Source: Caldimonas brevitalea
GTDB lineage: Bacteria > Pseudomonadota > Gammaproteobacteria > Burkholderiales > Burkholderiaceae_C
Assembly (NCBI RefSeq): GCF_001017435.1
Contig: NZ_CP011371.1
Coordinates: forward strand, 5,642,001 to 5,706,000
Length of the DNA stretch: 64,000 bases
Direction: 5' to 3'
Positions 46,648-55,531 of this stretch are shown here, in pieces. The stretch's first letter is position 1; every line of letters starts with the position of its first letter. The notes below the pieces were generated by a model. It worked only from the letters and a program-made list of their open reading frames with translations, was not told the origin of the DNA and searched no databases. A program made the translations under genes and the position numbers.

Positions 46648-46944
46648 ATGAATGTTCCGTTCCGTATGCAAGCAGATCTTGCCGTGATGTACGCTGACGA
46701 GGCCGTGTTTCGCCGCACCGCCGCCGGGCAGCGCGAGATGTTGATCCAGTCCGCCCCCCTGAGCCCGCACGCACGCCGCTTCCTGGCGGTCGTCAACGGT
46801 CATACCGCGCTGCGCCCCTTGCTCGACCTGGGTTTCGGCAGCGAGCCGATGCGCCAGCACATCGAGCAGTTGGTCGAGCGCGGCTTGATCGCGCTGTGCA
46901 CCGAAGACGACCTGGTCAGCGTGTTCCCGTCCTCTCGCTTTTGA
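46648..46944 (+). CDS. Hypothetical small protein related to the upstream gene
   Basis: A 98-residue protein: YADEAVFRRTAAGQREMLIQ, then RRFLAVVNGHTALRPLLDL, then HIEQLVERGLIAL, the same order of motifs as the N-terminal module of the gene 95 bases upstream. TTG 46645, ATG 46648 and ATG 46666 are possible starts with no clear ribosome site. Tandem duplication followed by loss or gain of the C-terminal domain is the simplest history. Function unknown. Confidence 0.7.
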   Translation: MNVPFRMQADLAVMYADEAVFRRTAAGQREMLIQSAPLSPHARRFLAVVNGHTALRPLLDLGFGSEPMRQHIEQLVERGLIALCTEDDLVSVFPSSRF

Positions 46945-46949
46945 AAGCA

Positions 46950-46978
46950 GCCGTCGGCGGTGCCACACCGCCGGCGGC
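46950..46978. terminator. GC-rich hairpin between convergent genes
   Basis: 13-bp stem (one G-U) with core CGGCGGTG-CCA-CACCGCCG at 46955-46973, placed exactly between the stop of the hypothetical gene (46944) and that of the SDR gene (46990). No T-tail on either strand; probably bidirectional. Confidence 0.5.
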
Positions 46979-46989
46979 CCCTCCCTCGA

Positions 46990-47757
46990 TCACACCGCTG
47001 TCAGGCCGCCGTCCACCGCGAGCTGGTGGCCGGTCACGAAGCTGGCCGCATCCGAGGCCAGCCACAGCACCGCCGCGGCGATTTCACCCGGTTCACCGAC
47101 ACGGCCCATGGGTTGCGCGCGTTCGATCGCCGGCGCGCGCTGGGGCGCGCGTTCGAGCGCCCGCTCCAGCATCGCGGTGCGGGTGATGCCGGGGCACACG
47201 CTGTTGATGCGGATGCCGCGCCGCGCATATTCGGCCGCAGCGCTCTTGGTCATGCCCACCACCGCATGCTTGCTGCCGGCATAGACGCTTTGCAGCGGCG
47301 CACCGACCAGCCCGGCGACCGAGGCGATGTTGACGATCGAGCCACCGCCTTGCTTCAACATCGCTTGGATCTGGTGTTTCATGCAGAGCCAAACGCCTTT
47401 GACGTTGACGCGCAGGATGCGGTCGAACAGCACCTCGTCGACGTCGGCCAGTTTGGTGTGCTCTTCTTCGATGCCGGCGTTGTTCACCGCGATGTCGAGG
47501 CGGCCGTGTTCGGCCACGATGCGGGCCACCGCCGCCGCCACCGAGGCGGTGTCGCCGACGTCGGCCTGCAGGGTCGACAGCGCCAGGCCCTGCTCGCGCA
47601 GCGACGCGGCGCTGGCTTGCAAAGCGGCTTCGGAAAGGTCGAGCCCCACGACGGTGGCGCCAGCGGCCGCCAAGGCGCGGGCGATTTCGCGTCCGATACC
47701 GCCGCCGGCCCCGGTGACCATGGCGACCCGACCGGTGAGGACAACGGGCGTCTGCAT
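46990..47757 (-). CDS. SDR-family oxidoreductase
   Basis: Short-chain dehydrogenase/reductase of the classical type, 255 residues. The cofactor motif TGAGGGIG lies near residue 14, NNAGI near 89, the catalytic Ser is in IVNIASVAG and the YxxxK pair in VYAGSKHAVV, with CPGITRTAM and the C-terminal ASFVTGHQLAVDGGL completing the FabG-like pattern. The acidic residue in VGLDLSEAA after beta-2 favours NAD over [10 protein letters not shown] site precedes ATG 47757. The substrate, probably a secondary alcohol or 3-hydroxyacyl compound, is unknown. It is divergent from the FRG gene. Confidence 0.92.
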   Translation of the reverse strand: MQTPVVLTGRVAMVTGAGGGIGREIARALAAAGATVVGLDLSEAALQASAASLREQGLALSTLQADVGDTASVAAAVARIVAEHGRLDIAVNNAGIEEEHTKLADVDEVLFDRILRVNVKGVWLCMKHQIQAMLKQGGGSIVNIASVAGLVGAPLQSVYAGSKHAVVGMTKSAAAEYARRGIRINSVCPGITRTAMLERALERAPQRAPAIERAQPMGRVGEPGEIAAAVLWLASDAASFVTGHQLAVDGGLTAV

Positions 47758-47970
47758 TGAAATTCTCCTGTGTTGGCAGTGCGGCCCGCCCGGCGCCGGA
47801 TCGGCGCGCGAAACGACTGGGCCCAGGCGGCGCATCGTGCCGGGGCCCTTCGGGCTGCGCAGTCACTCTCGCGACGCGGCCGCGCGGCGCCGTCTGGCGT
47901 CATGGGCCCGGCACCGGCGCAGGTTAAGCTGCCACTCCCGCTCGCGCAGCGTCACCGGACGGATCTCTCG

Positions 47971-48792
47971 ATGGACGTGCTCACCGCCCGAGACTGGCCC
48001 CAGTTCATCGCCTTGGCCGATGAACTCGACGGCTGGGCGTTCCGCGGCCAACAGGTCGCGTCCTGGCCCTTGCTCAGCTCGCTGTCGCGCCGGCTGGCGC
48101 AGTTCTGCCCCGACGCGGCCGGCTGGCCGGAGCGGGAACGGCGGGCGATGCGCATCTTCCGTCGCAAGGCGCACATCTACCTGGAAGACCGCGCCGCACT
48201 CGACGAAGACCTGCGCTGCCTGGCGATGATGCAGCACCATGGCGCGCCGACCCGCTTGCTCGACTTCACCAAGTCGCCCTTCGTCGCGGCCTTCTTCGCG
48301 CTCGAACGTGCGGTGGGCGATGCAGCCGTCTACGCGTTGAACACGCCGGCCTTGTGGCAGGCCACGCCGCGCTTCGACGCCACGTTGACGCGCGACCGCA
48401 TCGACCCGCGCCACCCGGGCCACTTCGAACGCTATTTCATCGACAACCAGCACCCGCTGCTGTGGTTCGGCGAGCCCTCGCGGATGGACCGGCGGCTGGT
48501 GGCCCAATCGGGCTTGTTCGTGGTGCCGGGGCAGTTGCAGCAGCCGCTGGCCGAGATCCTGGACCACTATGCGTCGGACGCGCCGCTGCTGAAGAAGATC
48601 GTCTTGCCGGCCGCCTTGCGCGACCAGGCCATGCATGCGCTGTACCGCATGAACGTCACCCACGCCACGCTGTTCCCCGACCTCGACGGGCTGGCCCGCT
48701 CGATCGCCTACGAGCTGGAGGTGGTGTGGCCGGGCCCGCCGGCACACCGCGCCGAGGCGGGGGCCGGCGAGGACGGGCTCAGCGCGGCTTGA
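47971..48792 (+). CDS. FRG-domain protein
   Basis: A 273-residue cytoplasmic protein whose whole length is an FRG domain. The signature is visible: GWAFRGQQVASWPL at the N-terminus (the F-R-G triplet), then AMMQHHGAPTRLLDFTKSPFVAAFFAL near residue 88 (read in two parts), the most conserved block of the family. Biochemistry of FRG domains is not settled; several lie in phage-defence or toxin loci. Here there is no obvious toxin or defence partner. Its last 14 bases overlap the end of the convergent phosphodiesterase gene. An ATG at 47901 is an alternative, longer start. Confidence 0.88.
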   Translation: MDVLTARDWPQFIALADELDGWAFRGQQVASWPLLSSLSRRLAQFCPDAAGWPERERRAMRIFRRKAHIYLEDRAALDEDLRCLAMMQHHGAPTRLLDFTKSPFVAAFFALERAVGDAAVYALNTPALWQATPRFDATLTRDRIDPRHPGHFERYFIDNQHPLLWFGEPSRMDRRLVAQSGLFVVPGQLQQPLAEILDHYASDAPLLKKIVLPAALRDQAMHALYRMNVTHATLFPDLDGLARSIAYELEVVWPGPPAHRAEAGAGEDGLSAA

Positions 48793-49960
48793 ACGCGTCG
48801 CGTGCCTTCACGCCCTCGTGGGGATGGTCGGTGAAGAAGCCGTCCAGCCCGAGTTGCAGAAAGGCCTTGACCTGCCCGGCCATGTTGCCGAGCGCGGCGG
48901 GGTCGATGCCGGCGTCGAACTCGTCGGGCAGAAAGGCGTTTTCGGCCCGGAACGTCCAGCCATGCACGATCAGCCCGGCGGCATGTGCGTCGGACACCAG
49001 CGTGGTGGGGCTGCCGAGGCGGCCGGCGACCAGCGGGATCATCAGCTGGGTGTTGGCGCCGATGCCGTCGGCATAGGTGGCGATCTCGGCCAGCCCGGCG
49101 GGGCGCGCGAGGTCGGCATAGCTACGCGGGTCGCCGCTCTGCACGAAGTCCCAAGGACGGCCGGAGCCGTTGAGCAGTTGCACCAGCGGCAACCGGGTCA
49201 GGCGGCGCAGCTTGCGCAGGTTCTGCGTCTCGAACGACTGGATGAACACCGGCGCGTGGCGCCCGACATAACCATGGCGGTGCAGCGTGCGCACCAACCG
49301 TTCTTCGAGCGGCAGCCGGATGCCCTGGAAATAGCTCGGGTGTTTGGTCTCGGGGTACACACCGATCGGCCGCCAGCTCGAGGGCCGGCCGTGGTGCCGT
49401 GCCTCGTCGCGGCGGCGCTCGTTGGCCTGCCGCACCAGGTCCAGCACCTCGTCGAGCGTGGGCACCTCGAACATCCGGTCGAAACGGCTGTTGGCCGGCC
49501 GCAGCTGCGGCAGCCGTTCCCGGGCACGCAGCGTCTTCAGCTCGGCCAGCGTGAAGTCTTCGGTGAACCAACCGGTGACGGCATTGCCGTCGATGGTCTT
49601 GGTGGTCTTGCGCGACGCGAACTCGGGCCGCTCGGCGACATCGGTGGTGGCCTCCTTGAGGCTGCCGTCGGCATCGAGGATGGCGATGGCATTCTCGTGG
49701 CGGGCGACCAGCACGCCGTCCTTGGTGCTGACCAGGTCGGGCTCGATGTAGTCGGCGCCCTGCTCGATCGCGAGCCAATAGGCGGCCAGCGTGTGCTCGG
49801 GCAGATAACCGCTGGCGCCGCGGTGAGCGATCACCAACGGCGCCCGTTCGCCACGCAGCGCGGCGGGCGGGTTGGGCTCGGCCAGCACGCCGGAAGTGGT
49901 CAACAGGCCAGCCAGGGCGGCGGCGGCACAAGCGGTGAGCAAACGGATACGGGACGACAT
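48779..49960 (-). CDS. Glycerophosphodiester phosphodiesterase (periplasmic)
   Basis: GlpQ-like enzyme (393 residues) hydrolysing glycerophosphodiesters to glycerol-3-phosphate and an alcohol. Signal peptide about 1-27 (cleavage after SGVLA). The catalytic HRGASGYLPEHTLAAY near residue 45 has both histidines, and IEPDLVSTKDGVLVARHEN gives the metal-binding E-x-D and second His; GVYPETKHPSYFQ and WTFRAENAFLP follow. AGGAGC lies 8 bases before ATG 49960. It is divergent from the phospholipid synthase gene across 235 bases, so lipid turnover may be locally linked. Confidence 0.94.
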   Translation of the reverse strand: MSSRIRLLTACAAAALAGLLTTSGVLAEPNPPAALRGERAPLVIAHRGASGYLPEHTLAAYWLAIEQGADYIEPDLVSTKDGVLVARHENAIAILDADGSLKEATTDVAERPEFASRKTTKTIDGNAVTGWFTEDFTLAELKTLRARERLPQLRPANSRFDRMFEVPTLDEVLDLVRQANERRRDEARHHGRPSSWRPIGVYPETKHPSYFQGIRLPLEERLVRTLHRHGYVGRHAPVFIQSFETQNLRKLRRLTRLPLVQLLNGSGRPWDFVQSGDPRSYADLARPAGLAEIATYADGIGANTQLMIPLVAGRLGSPTTLVSDAHAAGLIVHGWTFRAENAFLPDEFDAGIDPAALGNMAGQVKAFLQLGLDGFFTDHPHEGVKARDAFKPR

Positions 49961-50195
49961 CGGATCGGGCTCCTGAGGTGTAGTGCTGGCGGCACGCGGC
50001 GCGCCGCGCTGCACGGTAAGGCCGGCGGGTGACACCGGCGTGACGCCGACGTCACCCATCTTGCGGCCCCTCGCAGCCGCACCCTGCTGCCCGATGTAAC
50101 GAGGCGCTAGCGGCGCACCGCTGCGGGCCGGACCCGAGGGCCCGGAGCGGTCGAAGCTGCTATCGTCGCGCACAAACTTCACAACAAAGACAACG

Positions 50196-51458
50196 ATGTG
50201 GACTGTAGTCGTGAGCGTGGGTGTCACCCTGCTGGTGGTGCTGCTCGTTGCGAACCTGGGCGCCAGTGAAAAGAAGATCGAACGGCAGATCGATCGCCAG
50301 TACGACACGCAGGACCCGCAGTTCCGGCGTGCGCTCGACGTGCTGCTCGGGCCGCCGGTGCTCGAAGGCAACCACGTCGAGGCCCTGATCAACGGCGAAC
50401 GGATCTACCCCGCGATGCTGCAGGCGATCCGCGAGGCGCGCCACACCATCACCTTCGAGACCTTCATCTACTGGGCCGGCTGCGTCGGGCGCGAGTTCAG
50501 CGACGCGCTGATCGAGCGGGCCCGCGCCGGCGTGAAGGTGCACCTGCTGCTCGACTGGGGCGGCAGCCTCAAGATGGACGGCCACTACCTGCGCGAGATG
50601 CAGGCCGGCGGCGTCGAGGTCGAGCGTTACCACAAGCCGCATTGGAGCCATTTGCCACGGCTGAACAATCGCACCCACCGCAAGGTGCTGGTGGTCGACG
50701 GGCGGCTCGGCTTCACCGGTGGCGTCGGCATTGCCGACCAATGGCAGGGCCATGCGCAAGACGCCGACCACTGGCGCGACACGCACTTCCGCGTCGCGGG
50801 CCCGGTGGTGGCCCAGATGCAGGCGGTGTTCATCGACAACTGGATGAAAGCCACCGGCCGGGTGCTGCATGGCGACGCCTACTTCCCGGCGCTGGAGGGT
50901 GCCGGCGACATGCCGGCGCAGATGTTCAGCAGCTCGCCCACCGGCGGCAGCGAGAGCATGCATTTGATGTATCTGATGGCGATCACCTCGGCGCGCCACT
51001 CGCTGCACCTGTCCAGCTCCTACTTCGTGCCCGACACGCTGGCGGTGCAGGCGCTCGTCGATGCGGCGCGGCGCGGCGTCAAGGTGCGCATCATCGTGCC
51101 CGGCTGCCACATCGACTCCCCGCTGGTGCGGCGTGCGTCGCGGTCGCTGTGGGGCGAGCTGCTGGCAGCGGGCGTCGAGATCGCCGAATACCAGCCCACC
51201 ATGTTCCATTGCAAGGTGCTGGTGGTCGATGCGCTGCTGGTCTCGGTCGGCTCGACCAACTTCGACAACCGCTCGTTCCGCCTGAACGACGAAGCCAACC
51301 TGAACGTGCTGGACCGCCGCGTCGCTCAGGAACAGCTGCAGGTGTTCGAGCAGGACTGGCAGCGCGCCCGGCCGGTCGAACTGGCGGCGTGGCAGCGACG
51401 GCCGCTGCACGAAAAGGCGGTCGAGCGCCTGGCGGCCTTGCTGCGCACCCAGCTGTGA
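50196..51458 (+). CDS. Cardiolipin synthase-like phospholipase D family protein
   Basis: Membrane-associated phosphatidyltransferase of the ClsA/ClsB type (420 residues). One N-terminal helix (about 3-22) anchors it; two HKD motifs are present, NNRTHRKVLVVDGRLGFTGG (about 158-177) and MFHCKVLVVDALLVSVGSTN (about 343-362), both complete with His-x-Lys. The C-terminal NFDNRSFRLNDEANL is typical of bacterial cardiolipin synthases. The start lacks a clear ribosome site. Predicted to condense phosphatidylglycerol (or PG and PE) to cardiolipin. Confidence 0.93.
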   Translation: MWTVVVSVGVTLLVVLLVANLGASEKKIERQIDRQYDTQDPQFRRALDVLLGPPVLEGNHVEALINGERIYPAMLQAIREARHTITFETFIYWAGCVGREFSDALIERARAGVKVHLLLDWGGSLKMDGHYLREMQAGGVEVERYHKPHWSHLPRLNNRTHRKVLVVDGRLGFTGGVGIADQWQGHAQDADHWRDTHFRVAGPVVAQMQAVFIDNWMKATGRVLHGDAYFPALEGAGDMPAQMFSSSPTGGSESMHLMYLMAITSARHSLHLSSSYFVPDTLAVQALVDAARRGVKVRIIVPGCHIDSPLVRRASRSLWGELLAAGVEIAEYQPTMFHCKVLVVDALLVSVGSTNFDNRSFRLNDEANLNVLDRRVAQEQLQVFEQDWQRARPVELAAWQRRPLHEKAVERLAALLRTQL

Positions 51459-51583
51459 GCTTCTTGTAGGCCGGCGCCGACAGCGGCGCTGCCGCCCGGC
51501 CTGCGCCTGCAACATGTGGCGGCCGCTAAGCTGGTGTCCCACGTGCCCGATGGGGAGCACGCATTGCCACAGGAGAATCCGCC

Positions 51584-51703
51584 ATGTTCATACGCAAGCT
51601 GCTCGTGTTCGCCGTGACCTCAGGCCTCGCCGGCAAGCTGTGGAAGGTCTACCGCCAGAAGCACGCCACCGCCGGCATGGCCAGGGCCGGACGCGCGCGG
51701 TAA
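51584..51703 (+). CDS. Small membrane protein, 39 residues
   Basis: A short gene with an excellent ribosome site, AGGAG at 51571-51575, 8 bases before the ATG. The product opens MFIRKLLVFAVTSGLAGKLW, an amphipathic or membrane-inserting helix, then a very basic end (YRQKHATAGMARAGRAR). It stands alone between the cardiolipin synthase-like gene and the nucleotidase lipoprotein gene, 125 bases from the first. Function unknown; its form resembles small stress-induced inner-membrane peptides. Confidence 0.6.
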   Translation: MFIRKLLVFAVTSGLAGKLWKVYRQKHATAGMARAGRAR

Positions 51704-51971
51704 ACCCTCCGCCCGGTCCTGACGACGCCCGCCCCGCACGGCCGGGGCCGGTGCACGCTGAGCAGGAAGTTCATCCTGCGCCGCCCTTCCCGCCGCCCTC
51801 GATGTGTTGCACGAACCGCTGGCTGACGCACCGTCAGCGGCCGTCTCCCACCGCAACGGCGCGACCACCGCCGCCACGGCCCCCTTGACGGCAGCCGTCC
51901 TGAGACGCATCGTCACCGCAAATTCATGCGGGTCCACTAGCCTCCTGATCTTTGGATGCGGAGACTAGGCG

Positions 51972-53741
51972 ATGCACCTGACACCCCGGCGGCAACAACT
52001 CATGATGTGGACCCCTCTGGCGCTGGCGGTCGCGGCGCTGATTGCCTGCGGCGGCGGCGATGACGATGACGACACACCGTCGCCACCGGCGGCGGTCGAA
52101 GTGCGCCTGCTCGCCTTCAACGACTTCCACGGCGCGCTCGAGCACCACAACCTGGCGCTGACACTGCCCGACCCGGCCGACGCGACCAAGACCGTGCGTG
52201 TCAACACCGGCGGTGCCGCCTACCTCGCCACCCAGCTCGACACGCTGCGCGCGGGCAAGCCGCACAGCGTGACGATCTCCAGCGGCGATCTGGTCGGTGC
52301 CTCGCCGCTGGTGTCCGCCTTCTTCCGGGACGAACCCACCGTCGAGGTGATGAACCTGATGAAGGTCGATCTCAACGCGGTCGGCAATCACGAGTTCGAC
52401 AAAGGCGTGACCGAACTGAAGCGCATCGCGGCCGGCGGCTGCAACACCGACACCAGCAACCCCGACCTGTCGTCTTGCGCCGGCCCGACCCGGCCCTATG
52501 CCGGCGCGAAGTTCGACTTTCTCGCGGCCAACGTGATCGACTCCGCCAACAAGGCGCCGCTGTTCAAGCCCTACGTGGTCAAGGAATTCGACGGCGTGAA
52601 GGTCGGCTTCGTCGGCGCGGTCACGCGCACCACGCCCACCATCGTGTCGCCGGCCGGCGTGGCGGGCGTGCAGTTCCTCGACGAGGCCGAAACGCTCAAC
52701 CGCTATGCCGACGAACTCGACGCCCAGGGCGTCAAGGCGATCGTCGCGGTGATCCACGAAGGCGGCCAGACCGACTCGACCTGGAACGACCGCAGCTGCG
52801 CCAATGCCAGAGGGGAAGCGTTCGCGATTGCGGCCAAGCTGAGCCCGAAGATCGACGTGCTGTTCAACGGCCACACCCATACGGGCTACAACTGCCTGGT
52901 CAACGGCGTGCCGGTGATCCAGGCCTATTCGTCGGGCCGCGGCATCAGCCAGGTCGACGTGGTGCTCGATCGCGCGAGCCGTGACGTCGAACGCAGCAAA
53001 ACAGTGGCGCTCAACGTGCCGGTGGTGAACGACACCAACACCGCCGAGGTGGCGGCGAAGTTCCCGCCGGTGGCGGCCCACGCGGGCGTGCAGGGTCTGG
53101 TACAGACCTATGCGAGCCTCGCCGAGCCGCGAGCCAACCGGGTGGTCGGCCGCATCACCGCCACCATCGACCGCACCGCCAGCCCTGGCGGCGATTCGGC
53201 GGCGGGGCGTTTGATCGCCGATGCCCAATTGGCCGCCACAGCGGCCGCCGACCAGGGCAGCGCGCAGATCGCCTTCATGAACCCCGGCGGCGTGCGTGCG
53301 GACTTCGTCTGCGCCGCCGGCCCCTGCGACCTGAGCTTCGGCCAGGCCTTCACGGTGCAGCCCTTCGGCAACAGCCTGGTGGTGATGACGCTCACCGGCC
53401 AGCAGCTCAAGGACCTGCTCGAGCAGCAGGCCACTGGCGTCAACGCGACCTTCCCGCGCATGCTGCAGCCGAGCCGCGGCTTCAGCTACACCTGGACGCC
53501 GACGCAGCCCAACCAGCAACGTGTCAGCGACATGCGGCTCGGCGGCGCGCCGATCGTTGCGACGCAGCGCTACCGCGTCACCGTCAACTCCTTCCTGGCC
53601 GATGGCGGCGACGGCTTCACGGTGCTCAAGTCGGGCACCGACCGGCTGGGCGGCGCGCAGGACATCGACACCTTGCTCGACTTCTTCTCGAAGCACAGCC
53701 CGGTCGCGCCCACCACCGAAGCGCGCATCACGAAGGGGTGA
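51972..53741 (+). CDS. 5'-nucleotidase/UshA-like metallophosphatase lipoprotein
   Basis: Bifunctional metallophosphatase of the 5'-nucleotidase family (589 residues), dephosphorylating nucleotides or nucleotide sugars outside the cytoplasm. The lipobox ALIAC puts the lipid cysteine near 26, then an aspartate run. Metal-site motifs are LLAFNDFHGALEHH, SSGDLVGASP, GNHEFDKG, VIHEGG and FNGHTHTGYNC; the C-terminal substrate domain has MNPGGVRAD, TVQPFGNSLVVM and VNSFLADGGDGF. Full-length; likely surface or periplasm-facing. Confidence 0.95.
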   Translation: MHLTPRRQQLMMWTPLALAVAALIACGGGDDDDDTPSPPAAVEVRLLAFNDFHGALEHHNLALTLPDPADATKTVRVNTGGAAYLATQLDTLRAGKPHSVTISSGDLVGASPLVSAFFRDEPTVEVMNLMKVDLNAVGNHEFDKGVTELKRIAAGGCNTDTSNPDLSSCAGPTRPYAGAKFDFLAANVIDSANKAPLFKPYVVKEFDGVKVGFVGAVTRTTPTIVSPAGVAGVQFLDEAETLNRYADELDAQGVKAIVAVIHEGGQTDSTWNDRSCANARGEAFAIAAKLSPKIDVLFNGHTHTGYNCLVNGVPVIQAYSSGRGISQVDVVLDRASRDVERSKTVALNVPVVNDTNTAEVAAKFPPVAAHAGVQGLVQTYASLAEPRANRVVGRITATIDRTASPGGDSAAGRLIADAQLAATAAADQGSAQIAFMNPGGVRADFVCAAGPCDLSFGQAFTVQPFGNSLVVMTLTGQQLKDLLEQQATGVNATFPRMLQPSRGFSYTWTPTQPNQQRVSDMRLGGAPIVATQRYRVTVNSFLADGGDGFTVLKSGTDRLGGAQDIDTLLDFFSKHSPVAPTTEARITKG

Positions 53742-53887
53742 GCCGCACCACCACGGGGTGATGCCGCAGGGCCACGGCGACTTTTGCACGTCGCGGTGGC
53801 CCGCTCCGCGCACCGAAGCCTCAAGACATGGCAGCATGCAGTCTGGGCAGCACCTGTTGCTGTCCTTCTGCATGGATTGCCGTCGAG

Positions 53888-54172
53888 ATGATCGAAAAAC
53901 TGTTGGCCTGGGGCGTGCTCGCCGTCTGCGTCGTCTTGCTCGTGCGCCTGATGCTGGGCGCGGCGCGCCGGGCGCGTTTCGATGCCGCCGTGCGCTCGGG
54001 CGCCGACGCCGGCCGTCGCTGGCTGCGCTCGCTGCGCCGGCCGGGCGAGCGCCGGCGCTCGCGGGCCGAGGCGGAGCGGATCGCCGAGGAAGCCATCCGT
54101 CGCGCCCGCGGCGAATGGGACGGCAACGTCTACCGGCCCAAGTCCTTCAAGCGTCCTCGCAAGCCGCACTGA
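53888..54172 (+). CDS. Small membrane-anchored hypothetical protein
   Basis: A 94-residue protein with one N-terminal helix (LLAWGVLAVCVVLLVRLML, about 5-23) and a strongly basic cytoplasmic tail (RRWLRSLRRPGERRRSRAEAE), ending EWDGNVYRPKSFKRPRKPH. ATG 53888 follows a short GAG. The pattern of helix plus Arg-rich tail with a conserved-looking ending occurs as an unnamed protein in related bacteria; I assign no function. Confidence 0.7.
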   Translation: MIEKLLAWGVLAVCVVLLVRLMLGAARRARFDAAVRSGADAGRRWLRSLRRPGERRRSRAEAERIAEEAIRRARGEWDGNVYRPKSFKRPRKPH

Positions 54173-54278
54173 CGCGGCCACCGACCCCGCGCAGTGGCCG
54201 GCACACCGCGCCGGGACAGGCTGGGCGCGGCTGGGTACGCAGCGTGCTTGGGCTGCGTCAGACCTGGAGGGCAATGCC

Positions 54279-54914
54279 ATGCTTGAAAAGCTTCCCGACG
54301 CCGTGGGCCACGCCTTGCGCCATCAGCGCGCCGGACTGGAAAAGCTCGCTTACAGCAAGGTCGACCTGCGCGCCGGCATGGCCGCGATCGAAGTGACCAG
54401 TCTGGCCTTCGCCGACCATGCCCCCATCCCGCCCCCGTACACCGCCGACGGCCGTGGCCTCTCGCCTCCGCTGCAGTGGGCCGGCGTGCCTGCCACAGCC
54501 GGCTCGCTCGTGCTGATCGTCGAAGACGCCGATGCGCCGACGCCCCAGCCGCTGGTGCATGCGATCGCGGTCGAACTGCCGCCGGAAGACGGCTCCTTGC
54601 CCGAAGGCGCACTGCAGAGTTCGGACGACGACGCCGCCGACCTGAAGATCGGCCGCAACTCCTACCTGCAGTCGCGCTGGCTGCCGCCCGACCCGCCACC
54701 CGGGCACGGTGTGCACCGTTATGCCTTCCAGATCTTTGCGCTGGCGCCCGGCGCCCGCTTTTCGGGCACACCCGGCCGCGACGAAGTGTTGGAAGTGCTG
54801 GCCGAACATGCCGTGGCCAGCGGTTGCCTGATCGGCACCTACGAGCGGCCCGACGGCTCGGAGAAAGCGGGCACGGGGCAGCCGGATACAGGGCTGCAGG
54901 GACAGGTGCTCTGA
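54279..54914 (+). CDS. YbhB/YbcL-family (PEBP-like) protein
   Basis: Phosphatidylethanolamine-binding-protein homologue (211 residues). The PEBP core shows LSPPLQWAGVPATAGSLVLI with the following EDADAP, then the VHRYAFQIFAL strand; the ligand-pocket DxDxP/GxHR elements are VEDADAP and GHGVHRY. A 50-residue N-terminal extension (MLEKLPDAVGHALRHQRAGL) precedes the fold, and there is no signal peptide, unlike E. coli YbcL. GGAGG sits 8 bases before the ATG. Its partner and ligand are unknown. Confidence 0.92.
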   Translation: MLEKLPDAVGHALRHQRAGLEKLAYSKVDLRAGMAAIEVTSLAFADHAPIPPPYTADGRGLSPPLQWAGVPATAGSLVLIVEDADAPTPQPLVHAIAVELPPEDGSLPEGALQSSDDDAADLKIGRNSYLQSRWLPPDPPPGHGVHRYAFQIFALAPGARFSGTPGRDEVLEVLAEHAVASGCLIGTYERPDGSEKAGTGQPDTGLQGQVL

Positions 54915-54935
54915 ACGTCGATCGCGGTCAACGCC

Positions 54936-55490
54936 ATGTCGACCCGCAAGATCTTGCTGATCCGCCATGCCGAGAAGCCCGATGCCAGCCTGGGCCTGCA
55001 GGGTGTGGACGAGCGCGGCAACGCAAACCCGCACGGCCTGAGCGTGCGGGGCTGGCAGCGCGCCGGTGCCCTGGTGCGCTTTTTCGCACCGCTCGACGGC
55101 CACGTTCGTGACCGGCGCATCGACACGCCGGCCACCATCTTCGCGGCCGCCACCTCGGCGGCACACCCCAGCCCGCGACCGCTGTGGACCGTCGAGCCGC
55201 TGGCGCGCGCGCTGCGGGTCGAGGTGCGCCAGGACCTGACGGCGGAAGCCCGGCCGGACCAGCTGGTGGCCGCCGTCGAGGCGGCTGACGGCCCGGTCTT
55301 GCTGAGCTGGCGACATGCGTCGATGGCCGCCTTCGCAGCGGCCCTCACAGAAGGCGGTGATGTACCGGCCGCCTGGCCGGAAGACCGCTACGACATGGTG
55401 TGGGTGTTCCAACGCGACCAGGACCGCTGGTCGTTTGCGCAGGTGCCCCAGTTGCTGCTGCCGAGGGACAGCCCCGAGCCGATCCGGTGA
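54936..55490 (+). CDS. Histidine phosphatase-fold protein
   Basis: A 184-residue protein that begins [15 protein letters not shown], the phosphoglycerate-mutase/histidine-phosphatase signature with the catalytic RHxE. The second catalytic histidine is probably in [12 protein letters not shown], where the family usually has G-H. The remainder ([26 protein letters not shown]) fits the fold. Small and without a signal peptide, so cytoplasmic. It begins 21 bases after the PEBP-like gene and ends 41 bases before the hybrid kinase start, so the three may form one transcript. Confidence 0.85.
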   Translation: MSTRKILLIRHAEKPDASLGLQGVDERGNANPHGLSVRGWQRAGALVRFFAPLDGHVRDRRIDTPATIFAAATSAAHPSPRPLWTVEPLARALRVEVRQDLTAEARPDQLVAAVEAADGPVLLSWRHASMAAFAAALTEGGDVPAAWPEDRYDMVWVFQRDQDRWSFAQVPQLLLPRDSPEPIR

Positions 55491-55531
55491 CGCCCCGGCG
55501 GTCGTACCGGGCCGACACGCTCCACCCCGTC

